Assembly (NCBI GenBank): GCA_031255695.1
Contig: JAIRSA010000043.1
Coordinates: 1-9,064 of the forward strand
DNA: 9,064 bases
Reading direction: 5' to 3'
From: Eubacteriales Family XIII. Incertae Sedis bacterium
Lineage (GTDB): Bacteria; Bacillota; Clostridia; Peptostreptococcales; Anaerovoracaceae
This document shows, one piece after another, positions 1 to 5,731 of the stretch. The notes below the pieces were generated by a model, which had not been told where the DNA came from, made no database searches, and worked only from the letters and a program-made list of their open reading frames with translations. The position numbers were made by a program, and so were the translations under genes. Numbering within the stretch: position 1 is the stretch's first letter; the number at the start of each line of letters is the position of its first letter.

Positions 1-73
1 TGGTGGTCTGCCGCGCCAAGGGCGTGTGCGTCACACCCAAAGAAAGCAAGCGGAAATAACGCCGGGCCCACTA

Positions 74-260
74 GCGGCGCAAGCCGGCAGTGGCACCTGC
101 GGCGCAAGCCGGCAGTGGCACCTGCGGCGCAAGCCGGCAATGACCCTCGCGGCGCAAGCCGGCAGTGGCCCTCGCGGCGCAAGCCAGCAGTGGCACCTGC
201 GGCGCAAGCCAGCAGTGGCCCTCGCGGCGCAAACGAGCCAAGGGCTTGCGGCGCGAAGGG
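74..260. repeat. 25-bp GC-rich tandem repeat array, about 7.5 copies
   Basis: Units start at 74, 99, 124, 149, 174, 199 and 224, a strict 25-bp period. A decayed copy follows near 248. The common core is GGCGCAAGCCGGCAGTGGC. Copies differ at a few positions: CCGGCAG versus CCAGCAG, and a linker of CACCT versus CCCTC. There are no spacers between units, so this is a minisatellite and not CRISPR. The unit contains no stop codon, so several frames stay open through it by accident, and a 25-bp period shifts the reading frame every unit. It lies beyond the 3' end of the HD gene. Function unknown. Confidence 0.9.
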
Positions 261-308
261 AAAGGCGGTCCGTGCACGTCAACTGGCGCAATAGCTTGCG
301 CCGCAAGG

Positions 309-344
309 TGGATAGCCTATTGGCATTTGCCGATAGGCTATCCG
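309..344. other. Long perfect hairpin (15-bp stem, 4-nt loop), possible plus-strand terminator
   Basis: Positions 310-324 pair with 329-343 without mismatch apart from one T-G wobble (321/332), leaving a loop of ATTT at 325-328. A further T-G wobble is possible at 309/344. The outer arms read GATAGCCTAT and ATAGGCTATC. On the plus strand it is followed by GTATTTT, a weak T-run, so it could terminate transcription arriving from the left. It could also be an isolated mobile or structural repeat. It sits between the 25-bp array and the HD-operon terminator. Confidence 0.6.
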
Positions 345-377
345 TATTTTCGCTGCGCTCGTTCCCATCTTCTGCAT

Positions 378-411
378 AGAAAAAGAGGCTTACTATCACA
401 ATAAGTCTCTT
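378..411 (-). terminator. Rho-independent terminator of the HD-domain operon
   Basis: Read on the minus strand, AAGAGACTTA (411-402) can fold onto TAAGCCTCTT (392-383) with one A-C mismatch and a 9-nt loop. A T-rich run (TTTTTCT, around 378-385) follows directly. It begins 22 nt after the stop codon of the HD-domain gene, the expected place for an intrinsic terminator. It marks the left edge of the AT-rich island, so the cassette appears to carry its own transcription end. Confidence 0.85.
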
Positions 412-432
412 AAATAAGGCTATGTCATCATT

Positions 433-2187
433 TCAGCCTTCGATTCCTTTTAGATACGATGTTGGATTTTTTAGTTTTGCCTTACCCTGCAACACAAACC
501 GTTCTGCCGTTTCAAATGCTATCGTTTTATCAATTTTATCCGTTACAAATACATAGCCACGCCATTTGTTGGAATTAAAGCTACCTGCCCAGTGGTCTAA
601 CTTAACAAAATCATTTACCGTCATCAACTCATTATTATCTTTCCCAAGAACAACTGGTTCTATGGTCGATCCATAACTCACCAATTTGGGGAATACGATA
701 TATGTATCAAACATGGTGAAATTGACATCTTTATTTCTTATTTTATACGCAGCAACTAACTTCTTGTAAAAATCCCTTCGCTTTTCCAAAGCTTTTTCGA
801 ACATCATATCCCTTAAATCAGAAATAATTGTATCGAGTGGAGGCGCGTTTTCGCGCGTTATTATGGAAAACAAGTCTGCAACATCGTTTCCCATATCATC
901 AACAGAATAGGTGCTCATATTTTTTTTACATTTATACATTATTGCTTCGCATTGCCTCTTTATAGTGCTTTCAATAGTGCTTTCATCTTTCTCCATACCT
1001 GTTGATTGTATATTCGCCTGTGAAACTTCAAAACATCTTTTGGGAAGCCTACGGTGCCTAATGTTCTGCGCTAAAGCACCTAAATCCAAGAATCCATATT
1101 CGGGGAATGGATTACGACCTTCTTGTTTTGTAGCCAAGCTTAAAACGTCTGAATCTGTATATCGCAAAAAATCAGCGAAATTTTTAATTATATCAAGAGA
1201 ACAAAGACCATAGATGTAATCTTTAATCATTGTCTCCGTTATGAGGACTTTTTGGTGATAGTATATGTAACTAAATAACATGATTTTGCTGAATGTCAAT
1301 TCTTCTATCGCAGTTACCCCATTAAACTTGATTACCAATCGTTTTTCATTTCGTTTTTCATTCTTCTTGTTTTCAGCTTCCACATTGTGGACAATGATTT
1401 TTGTAAATAGCCTTTCAATGTCATAAGCTAAAGAAAGACCAGCGGTAAAACTATCGCGCTTAATATAATCAAGTTTGTCCGCATCAAAAGGGCCATTGAT
1501 AATTGATGTTTGATAACTAAGTATCTCGTTACCTCGTTCTATATTCGCGCCAATAATCATCTTGCCTATATCATGGAACAGAGCGGAGCGTGGCGAGATT
1601 TCACTTTTTTCTGGATAATCAATGTGGTCGAAGAAAAATTTTTTGAATGATTGCGTGTTAATTATCATAAATGAGAGTATTTCATGTGGCTTGGGTTTGC
1701 GTTCAAGTTTTTCATTAAACAACATTTTTAGTTTCACGAAATCTTCGAATTCACCATATATGCTTTCCGAAAGGTGAGAGTAGAAGCAGTGACCAATGTC
1801 ATGTAGCAAAGCAGCAAGATATATCGCATTTTTTGAATCGGGCGGTATACAAAAACCGCGCGTATTTGCATCAATCTTCTCGCACATCTTTTTCGCAGCT
1901 GATGTAACACCAAGCGAATGTTCAAACCGTGAATGTCTCGCAGATGGATATGTTAACATCGCCAAACCGACTTGGTTTATATCTCTTAACCGCTGAAACA
2001 AGGGGGAATCGATTATTTGCATTTCCCAAGCCGAATACTCAACCGAACCCCAAACAGAATCATGTATCGTTTTGCTCTCAGCATCGCCTGTCCGATAACC
2101 GGCAAGTTTTTCAGAAACGAAGCTCTCAATATCATTTTCAATAAACTTATATTCGGGTGAATCAATCAATTCTTTTATTGCACTCAT
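433..2187 (-). CDS. SAMHD1/dGTPase-like HD-domain phosphohydrolase (predicted dNTPase)
   Basis: A 584-residue soluble protein of the HD superfamily branch that includes SAMHD1 and bacterial dGTPases, which cleave dNTPs to deoxynucleoside plus triphosphate. The N-terminal half matches this branch closely. FQRLRDINQVG (about 64-74) holds Q72, RFEHSLGV holds R87 and H90, HDIGHCFYSH holds H129, D130, H133 and H138, HE is at 168-169, and DADKLDYIKRD holds D237, K238, Y241 and D245. These align with SAMHD1 Q149, R164, H167, H206, D207, H210, H215, H233, D311, K312, Y315 and D319, so the metal site and substrate pocket look intact. A helical segment with YYHQKVLITETM follows near 309-320. The C-terminal 100 residues are not recognised. 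The start has SD GAGGG 7 nt upstream. It lies 12 nt after a small upstream gene and ends in its own terminator. Base composition is much more AT-rich than the flanks, suggesting transfer. A defence role is inferred from reports of antiphage dGTPases. Nucleotide specificity cannot be read from sequence. Confidence 0.88.
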   Translation of the reverse strand: MSAIKELIDSPEYKFIENDIESFVSEKLAGYRTGDAESKTIHDSVWGSVEYSAWEMQIIDSPLFQRLRDINQVGLAMLTYPSARHSRFEHSLGVTSAAKKMCEKIDANTRGFCIPPDSKNAIYLAALLHDIGHCFYSHLSESIYGEFEDFVKLKMLFNEKLERKPKPHEILSFMIINTQSFKKFFFDHIDYPEKSEISPRSALFHDIGKMIIGANIERGNEILSYQTSIINGPFDADKLDYIKRDSFTAGLSLAYDIERLFTKIIVHNVEAENKKNEKRNEKRLVIKFNGVTAIEELTFSKIMLFSYIYYHQKVLITETMIKDYIYGLCSLDIIKNFADFLRYTDSDVLSLATKQEGRNPFPEYGFLDLGALAQNIRHRRLPKRCFEVSQANIQSTGMEKDESTIESTIKRQCEAIMYKCKKNMSTYSVDDMGNDVADLFSIITRENAPPLDTIISDLRDMMFEKALEKRRDFYKKLVAAYKIRNKDVNFTMFDTYIVFPKLVSYGSTIEPVVLGKDNNELMTVNDFVKLDHWAGSFNSNKWRGYVFVTDKIDKTIAFETAERFVLQGKAKLKNPTSYLKGIEG

Positions 2188-2199
2188 TTAATCACCCTC

Positions 2200-2580
2200 T
2201 TAAAAGGTGTTCGCTAATTCCAATATAGCGTTCCTGGTTGTTTCATCGCAAGCAGTCAAAATGCTCTCTGCATCTTGGTCTGTTAAATAAATTACTATTT
2301 TCTCGTAAGTCGGGTTTAATTTCCCAATAATGCCGAATGTTTGCAAATTATTTATACCTTCATTTATATCATATGAAACCACACTATCTATGCTAGCTCG
2401 AAACTCAATATCGTCAAATAGATAGCTAAACTCTGATTTGGAAGTTTTCTTAAAATTAAAAACTTTATCAACGATGCTATTTGGGTCGATGATCACATTC
2501 TTGTTTTTTGCTAATGATGCACATAGATACCTCATAAAATCATATGAGCTTACTTTCGGTGCAAGATTGGTTATTTTCAT
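2200..2580 (-). CDS. Small hypothetical protein, upstream partner of the HD-domain protein
   Basis: A 126-residue protein that I do not recognise. It has no signal peptide, membrane segment or cysteine cluster. The first 60 residues are rich in Lys, Phe and Ser and probably helical. The stretch INNLQTFGIIGKLNP (76-90) then KIVIYLT (94-100) could be a helix followed by a beta hairpin, as in a winged helix, and the last 25 residues look helical. A winged-helix regulator is only a guess. It is the first gene of a two-gene operon, 12 nt before the HD-domain gene and equally AT-rich. A small gene tightly ahead of a large enzyme recalls antitoxin-toxin or regulator-effector pairs. Start choice: the ATG at 2580 has SD GAGGGAG with 7-nt spacing. 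An in-frame ATG at 2634 would add 18 residues and also has an AGGAG 6 nt away, but a TATAAT at 2646-2651 overlaps that site and would leave it outside the transcript. Confidence 0.72.
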   Translation of the reverse strand: MKITNLAPKVSSYDFMRYLCASLAKNKNVIIDPNSIVDKVFNFKKTSKSEFSYLFDDIEFRASIDSVVSYDINEGINNLQTFGIIGKLNPTYEKIVIYLTDQDAESILTACDETTRNAILELANTF

Positions 2581-2645
2581 AAAATCTCTCCCTCGGCAGG
2601 ATTTACTGCTACCTACTGTCTTAGGCATTAACATCGCCTGCTCCT

Positions 2646-2677
2646 ATTATATGCATATCAGCATGATAAGTTGTAAA
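2646..2677 (-). promoter_or_regulatory. Candidate promoter of the HD-domain operon
   Basis: On the minus strand a perfect -10 hexamer TATAAT lies at 2651-2646. A TTTACA (5 of 6 to the -35 consensus) is at 2677-2672, with a spacer of 20 nt, longer than the usual 17. Transcription would start near 2639, giving a leader of about 60 nt before the ATG at 2580. The -10 is strong and the -35 pairing is doubtful. Confidence 0.45.
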
Positions 2678-2722
2678 ACGCCGCACATCGGCATTTTACC
2701 ATATTTAATCATCAATTGCAAG

Positions 2723-2753
2723 GGCGATTGCATGAATGTGGCGATTGCATGAA
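2723..2753. repeat. Two 14-bp direct repeats, 17-bp period, upstream of the HD operon
   Basis: GGCGATTGCATGAA occurs exactly at 2723-2736 and again at 2740-2753, with 3 nt between. Part of it (ATTGCA) also occurs at 2714-2719. The pair lies about 70-100 nt upstream of the candidate TATAAT of the HD-domain operon. It could be a binding site for a regulator, or a small duplication at the edge of the island. No function can be assigned. Confidence 0.55.
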
Positions 2754-2772
2754 AATTTTCAGCGTCGTCCAT

Positions 2773-3033
2773 TTTTTTATTTTTAATTCTCCATCAGTGT
2801 AATAAAACATCATATTTCCTTATTTGTGCCATTCTTTATGCGATTTTCTAAATCATTTCTTGCCCCTCTGAGTTCATTTTACATTTGTTTCAAAATTATG
2901 TCTAGTATTTTGGGGCAAATTTCGGATCGCAGGCGCCCTTGGCTGTGCCGGGTCCGTAGGCGCGGGCACGCTTTTGCTGGAAAAATAGCCTGGGATGTGA
3001 TAAAGTATAGTCAAGGAAAAGTTGTGAGCGCTG
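2773..3033. other. Non-coding AT-rich to GC-rich junction
   Basis: No convincing gene is visible here. The AT-rich character of the island continues to about 2925. Near 2930 the sequence changes to the GC-rich composition of the scp genes. This is the best guess for the right boundary of the inserted segment. I found no matching direct repeat at the left boundary and no tRNA or integrase to mark an attachment site. Confidence 0.5.
2996..3011 (+). promoter_or_regulatory. Candidate promoter element upstream of scpA, shared with the alcohol dehydrogenase gene
   Basis: TGTGATAAAGTATA at 2996-3009 is repeated exactly, in the same orientation to the gene, upstream of the alcohol dehydrogenase (minus strand 8589-8576). 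It can be read as an extended -10 (TGT then GATAAA) or as a TATAGT -10 at 3006-3011. No good -35 is visible. It would give an scpA leader of about 240 nt running through the repeat array. Confidence 0.35.
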
Positions 3034-3235
3034 GGCGGGCAGACGGCGGCGTGGCGGCAGCCAGGGCGCATACGGCAGCGGCAGCCCAGCGGCGTGGCGG
3101 CAGCCAGTGCGCATGCGGCAGCAGGCAGGCGGCGGTGCGGCGGCAGCTAGTGCGGGCCCGGCGGCGTGGCGGCAGCTAGTGCGCATACGGCAGCAGGCCG
3201 GCGGCGTGGCGGCAGCTATGGTGCACACGGCGGCT
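3034..3235. repeat. Degenerate GC-rich tandem repeat of about 41 bp, five copies, upstream of scpA
   Basis: The core GGCGTGGCGGCAGC starts at 3048, 3091, 3163 and 3203. A variant with inserted bases starts near 3131. Spacings are about 43, 40, 32 and 40 bp. Between cores a second motif, AGTGCGCATACGGCAGC, recurs with changes. The array ends about 25 bp before the scpA start. It is not obviously homologous to the 25-bp array on the other side of the island. Open frames through it are composition artefacts. Confidence 0.8.
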
Positions 3236-3260
3236 ACTCGGCAGGCGCGAAGGGATTACT

Positions 3261-4013
3261 ATGGCTTATAAGGTAAAACTTGAGATCTATGAGGGGCCTT
3301 TCGATCTATTGGTATCATTGATCGAGAAGGCTGCCATGAACATCTATGACATACAGGTGTCGGAGATAACCCGCCAGTATCTTTCGTATATCGAAGAGAT
3401 GCAGTCGCGGGATCTTGCGCTAAGCGGCGAGTTCATGGTCCTCGCGGCCGCCCTGATCGAGCTGAAGTCGAAGATGCTGCTGCCACGGGCAAAGCCCGAA
3501 GAGATGGCCAGCGACACGGATCCGCGCGCCGAGCTTGTGCAGAAGCTGCTGGAATACAAGAAGTACAAAGCGGCGGCGGATCTCCTGATGGAGCAGGAAG
3601 AATACGCAGGGATGCTATTCGAAAAGCCGACAGAGGATCTCAGCCCGTATACCGACGAGCCAGACATATATATCCGTATGGACATCGAGCACTTCATTAA
3701 CGCCTTCCGGGCCTTCATTGTCAGGAAGCGGCGTGTTGAAGAGGTACGGCGGCGCTACGAGCGCATCGAGCAGCAAAGGGAAACCGTCGAATCGAAAATC
3801 GCGTCCATAAAACTGGCATTCAGGACACGCAAGGCAAAGGTCCTGCGTTTTCGCGAGCTTCTGGAAAACGAGGGGGACAGGTATGAGGAAGTCCTTACAT
3901 TTATGTCCGTGCTTGAGATGGTGCGCAGCAAGCTTGTAAGGGCGCGGCAACGGCGAAGCTTTTCGGAGATAAGCGTCGAGCTGCGCAAAAATGGGGAGGC
4001 GGAAGATGCCTGA
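3261..4013 (+). CDS. scpA: Segregation and condensation protein A (ScpA, kleisin)
   Basis: A 250-residue kleisin subunit of the bacterial SMC-ScpAB complex, which bridges the SMC ATPase heads to compact and segregate the chromosome. The length is normal. The N-terminal hallmark EGPFDLLVSLIEK (11-23) followed by MNIYDI is that of the SMC-neck-binding domain. The helix around 57-75, ending LIELKSKMLLPR, and the segment DPRAELVQKLLEYKKYK (87-103) are also typical. The C-terminal winged helix includes FMSVLEMVRSKLV (214-226), which binds the SMC cap. A highly charged linker lies at 155-200. SD AAGGG sits 6-7 nt before the ATG. The end overlaps scpB by 8 nt, so the two are translationally coupled, in keeping with a complex that needs a fixed ratio of both subunits. 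Confidence 0.97.
   Translation: MAYKVKLEIYEGPFDLLVSLIEKAAMNIYDIQVSEITRQYLSYIEEMQSRDLALSGEFMVLAAALIELKSKMLLPRAKPEEMASDTDPRAELVQKLLEYKKYKAAADLLMEQEEYAGMLFEKPTEDLSPYTDEPDIYIRMDIEHFINAFRAFIVRKRRVEEVRRRYERIEQQRETVESKIASIKLAFRTRKAKVLRFRELLENEGDRYEEVLTFMSVLEMVRSKLVRARQRRSFSEISVELRKNGEAEDA
3993..3999 (+). promoter_or_regulatory. Ribosome binding site that fixes the scpB start
   Basis: GGGGAGG at 3993-3999 lies 6 nt before the ATG at 4006, inside the end of scpA. An earlier in-frame ATG at 3991 immediately precedes this SD and has no SD of its own, so 4006 is the better start. Confidence 0.8.
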
Positions 4014-4803
4014 TAAAAAACATATCAAGTCGGCCTTCGAATCCATGATGTTCGTGTGGGGCGACCCATTGGAGGTCAAGGCGGCGGCGGATGTGATGAA
4101 TATAGACAGACAGGCTGCCTATGAGTGTTTCAAGGAGCTTCAGTCGGAATACGCTGCGGCCGGGCGGGGGATCAGGATCCGCGAGATCGACGCGGCCTTC
4201 CAGTTTGTGACCGAAGCCTCCAATTATGAGCACCTGCGGCGGCTCTGCACGCCAATAAAGGAAAAACGGCTCTCGCAGGCCGCCCTTGAGGTCCTGGCCA
4301 TAATCGCCTACCGCCAGCCCGTGACCAAGGGCGAGATAGACGCCATACGCGGGGTAAAGTGCGAGAGGACGCTGGAGAGCCTTATAAAGAAGGGGCTGGT
4401 GGAGGAAGTCGGCAGATCCGCCGCGATAGGCAGGCCCATCCTTTATGGGACGACAGCCGAGTTCCTGCGGCATTTCAACTTCGAAAGCCTTGCCGAGCTG
4501 CCGGAAATCGAAGACATCGAAGGCGCCATACAGGAGCAGGAACCTGCCGAAAGCCCGGATTTCGAGCAGCTTGAGATCGATATCAGCTCCGGGCATGCAG
4601 GCAGCGGCGATGCAGACGAAGGCGGCGGCGCAGACGGCACAGGCGCCGGCGGCGGCAGCACAGCCGCAAGCGAGGCCAGCGCCGGCGCGGACGAAGTCGA
4701 AGGCGGCGGCGCGGTCGCAGGCGACGGCGGCGGCGCGGACGTAGGCGAAGGCGGCGGCGCGGACGAAGACACCGGCGCTGGCGCAGCACAGCGAAATATA
4801 TGA
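4006..4803 (+). CDS. scpB: Segregation and condensation protein B (ScpB) with a repetitive Gly/Ala/acidic C-terminal tail
   Basis: A 265-residue protein. The first 160 residues are a standard ScpB, two winged-helix domains that dimerise and clasp the centre of ScpA. The second winged helix carries the family signature LSQAALEVLAIIAYRQPVT (89-107) and GRPILYGTTAEFLRHF (142-157). The family is usually near 190-200 residues. Here an acidic linker (165-195) leads into about 70 residues of almost only Gly, Ala, Asp, Glu, Ser and Thr. These include three 8-residue units at 233-256 (GGGAVAGD, GGGADVGE, GGGADEDT). The tail is predicted to be disordered and negatively charged. The start at 4006 overlaps the scpA stop by 8 nt. 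The HAD-family gene follows after 30 nt. Confidence 0.95.
   Translation: MPDKKHIKSAFESMMFVWGDPLEVKAAADVMNIDRQAAYECFKELQSEYAAAGRGIRIREIDAAFQFVTEASNYEHLRRLCTPIKEKRLSQAALEVLAIIAYRQPVTKGEIDAIRGVKCERTLESLIKKGLVEEVGRSAAIGRPILYGTTAEFLRHFNFESLAELPEIEDIEGAIQEQEPAESPDFEQLEIDISSGHAGSGDADEGGGADGTGAGGGSTAASEASAGADEVEGGGAVAGDGGGADVGEGGGADEDTGAGAAQRNI
4702..4773 (+). repeat. 24-bp in-frame tandem repeat within scpB, three copies
   Basis: GGCGGCGGCGCGG recurs at 4702, 4726 and 4750, an exact 24-bp period, so each copy adds eight residues to the ScpB tail without shifting frame. Looser GGCGGCGGC blocks continue upstream to about 4620. This looks like slippage or unequal-recombination expansion and may vary in copy number between strains. 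Confidence 0.8.
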
Positions 4804-4808
4804 AAGGG

Positions 4809-4824
4809 CGCCGCCGACGCGGCG
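4809..4824 (+). other. Short GC hairpin between scpB and the HAD gene
   Basis: CGCCGC (4809-4814) pairs perfectly with GCGGCG (4819-4824) around the tetraloop CGAC. No T-run follows, so it is not an intrinsic terminator. It sits just before the HAD start codon, where it could limit ribosome access or stabilise the downstream message. Confidence 0.4.
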
Positions 4825-4833
4825 ATGTGAATA

Positions 4834-5655
4834 ATGGCTAAAATCAAGCTAATCGCGTTAGACTTAGACAAGACCTTGCTCAACTCCGAAGGCAAGCTTT
4901 CCGAAGGCAACCGCAAAGCCCTAGTAAGGGCCATAGAAGCCGGCATAATAGTAGTGCCGGCCACCGGCCGGGCCAAATCGACCGTCCCCCCTGAAATTCT
5001 GGACTTAGGCGCACGATACCTGATCTGCGGCAACGGCGCCCTCATCTTCGACATACCGGGCGGAAAGAAACTATACGAAAAACTCATACCCGCCGAGGGG
5101 CTCGAACGCATGAAGCCCTTCCTCGACGACACCTCATTTATGAAAGAGGCCTTCTACGAAGGCGTCCCCTACACAGACGAGATCTATTACAGCGATATGG
5201 CCCGCTTCGGCGTGAGCGGCGACTTTCTTGAATACTACAAGGCGAGCCGCAGCCCCGTAAAAGACCTCGCTGCATTCATCGAAGAGAGGAAAGACAGCAT
5301 CGAAGTCATCAACATGATATTCGCCGACGGGAGGCGCAAGGCCTCCGTATGGAAATCTTTGGAAGAAATCGACATCATCGAAGTGACCACATCCCTCGGC
5401 TTCAACCTTGAGGTCGGCGCCAGGGGGATGAGCAAGGCCAGCGCCATGTCAGCGCTCTGCGGCATACTGGGCATCGAACCCTCGCAGGCACTTAGCTGCG
5501 GCGACAACGACAACGATGCAAGCATGCTGGAGTTCGCGGGGATCGGCGTCGCCATGGGCAACGCCACACCGAACGCAAAGGCGGCGGCGGATTTCGTCAC
5601 AAAAACAAATGACGAAGACGGTGTCGCCTTCGCCATAGAAAAATTCGCCCTCTAG
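4834..5655 (+). CDS. HAD-superfamily hydrolase, Cof/YidA-type sugar-phosphatase-like
   Basis: A 273-residue cytosolic phosphatase of the Cof-like HAD family (type IIB cap), usual length. Motif I is DLDKTLL with the nucleophile D10 and acid-base D12. Motif II is PATGR with T44. Motif III is K201 in GMSKASA. Motif IV is GDNDND with D224 and D228 for magnesium. The conserved CGNGA is at 65-69. The cap domain spans about 85-190. Family members act on sugar phosphates, FMN or pyridoxal phosphate, and the substrate here cannot be told. It starts 30 nt after scpB on the same strand and is probably co-transcribed. No strong SD is seen, only weak GTGA-type sequence, so translation may depend on coupling or be modest. 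The start is fixed by the family N-terminus, since the nucleophile motif must begin near residue 10. Confidence 0.93.
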   Translation: MAKIKLIALDLDKTLLNSEGKLSEGNRKALVRAIEAGIIVVPATGRAKSTVPPEILDLGARYLICGNGALIFDIPGGKKLYEKLIPAEGLERMKPFLDDTSFMKEAFYEGVPYTDEIYYSDMARFGVSGDFLEYYKASRSPVKDLAAFIEERKDSIEVINMIFADGRRKASVWKSLEEIDIIEVTTSLGFNLEVGARGMSKASAMSALCGILGIEPSQALSCGDNDNDASMLEFAGIGVAMGNATPNAKAAADFVTKTNDEDGVAFAIEKFAL

Positions 5656-5664
5656 TACTGCTCC

Positions 5665-5682
5665 GCCCTGCGCCGCCAGGGC
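5665..5682. other. Weak hairpin in the convergent gap between the HAD and citrate synthase genes
   Basis: GCCCTG (5665-5670) pairs with CAGGGC (5677-5682) around a 6-nt loop. There is no T-run on either side, so it is at best a weak or factor-dependent bidirectional stop for the two genes that end at 5655 (plus) and 5732 (minus). Confidence 0.3.
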
Positions 5683-5731
5683 CAGCGCGCCAGCAAGATC
5701 GCTGCACACACCCCGCGCCGCCTACTTTATA

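Noticed and set aside
74..260. CRISPR array
   Set aside because: The units are directly contiguous with no unique spacers, and no cas gene is present. The same holds for the 34-bp array at 8840-8977.
26..399. Open frames of about 117-122 codons on both strands through the 25-bp array
   Set aside because: They arise because the repeat unit lacks stop codons. The residues are rearranged copies of one unit, the 25-bp period shifts frame each copy, and no well-spaced SD is present.
1568..1576. Second HD motif (residues 205-206) as the catalytic site of the HD protein
   Set aside because: The canonical metal site is HDIGH at 129-133 with H90 and D237. The second HDIGK lacks the partner residues and is probably coincidental or structural.
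2647..2772. 41-codon minus-strand frame ending just before the small gene (possible leader peptide)
   Set aside because: Its nearest GGAG is too far from the ATG, the product resembles nothing, and it covers the two direct repeats and the likely promoter.
2902..3228. Pro/Ala/Cys/Arg-rich frames across the 41-bp repeats
   Set aside because: They are repeat-derived composition artefacts with no SD and no conserved features.
3901..4596. 231-codon minus-strand frame opposite scpA/scpB
   Set aside because: It lies antisense to two well-supported overlapping genes and shows no family features. Long antisense frames are common in GC-rich DNA.
4443..5132. 229-codon minus-strand frame, Pro/Ser/Ala-rich
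   Set aside because: It is the reverse reading of the GC-rich ScpB tail and the HAD gene start, without SD or homology.
5656..5731. Intrinsic terminator between the convergent HAD and citrate synthase genes
   Set aside because: Only a 6-bp stem without a T-run is found on either strand, so it is listed only as a weak hairpin.
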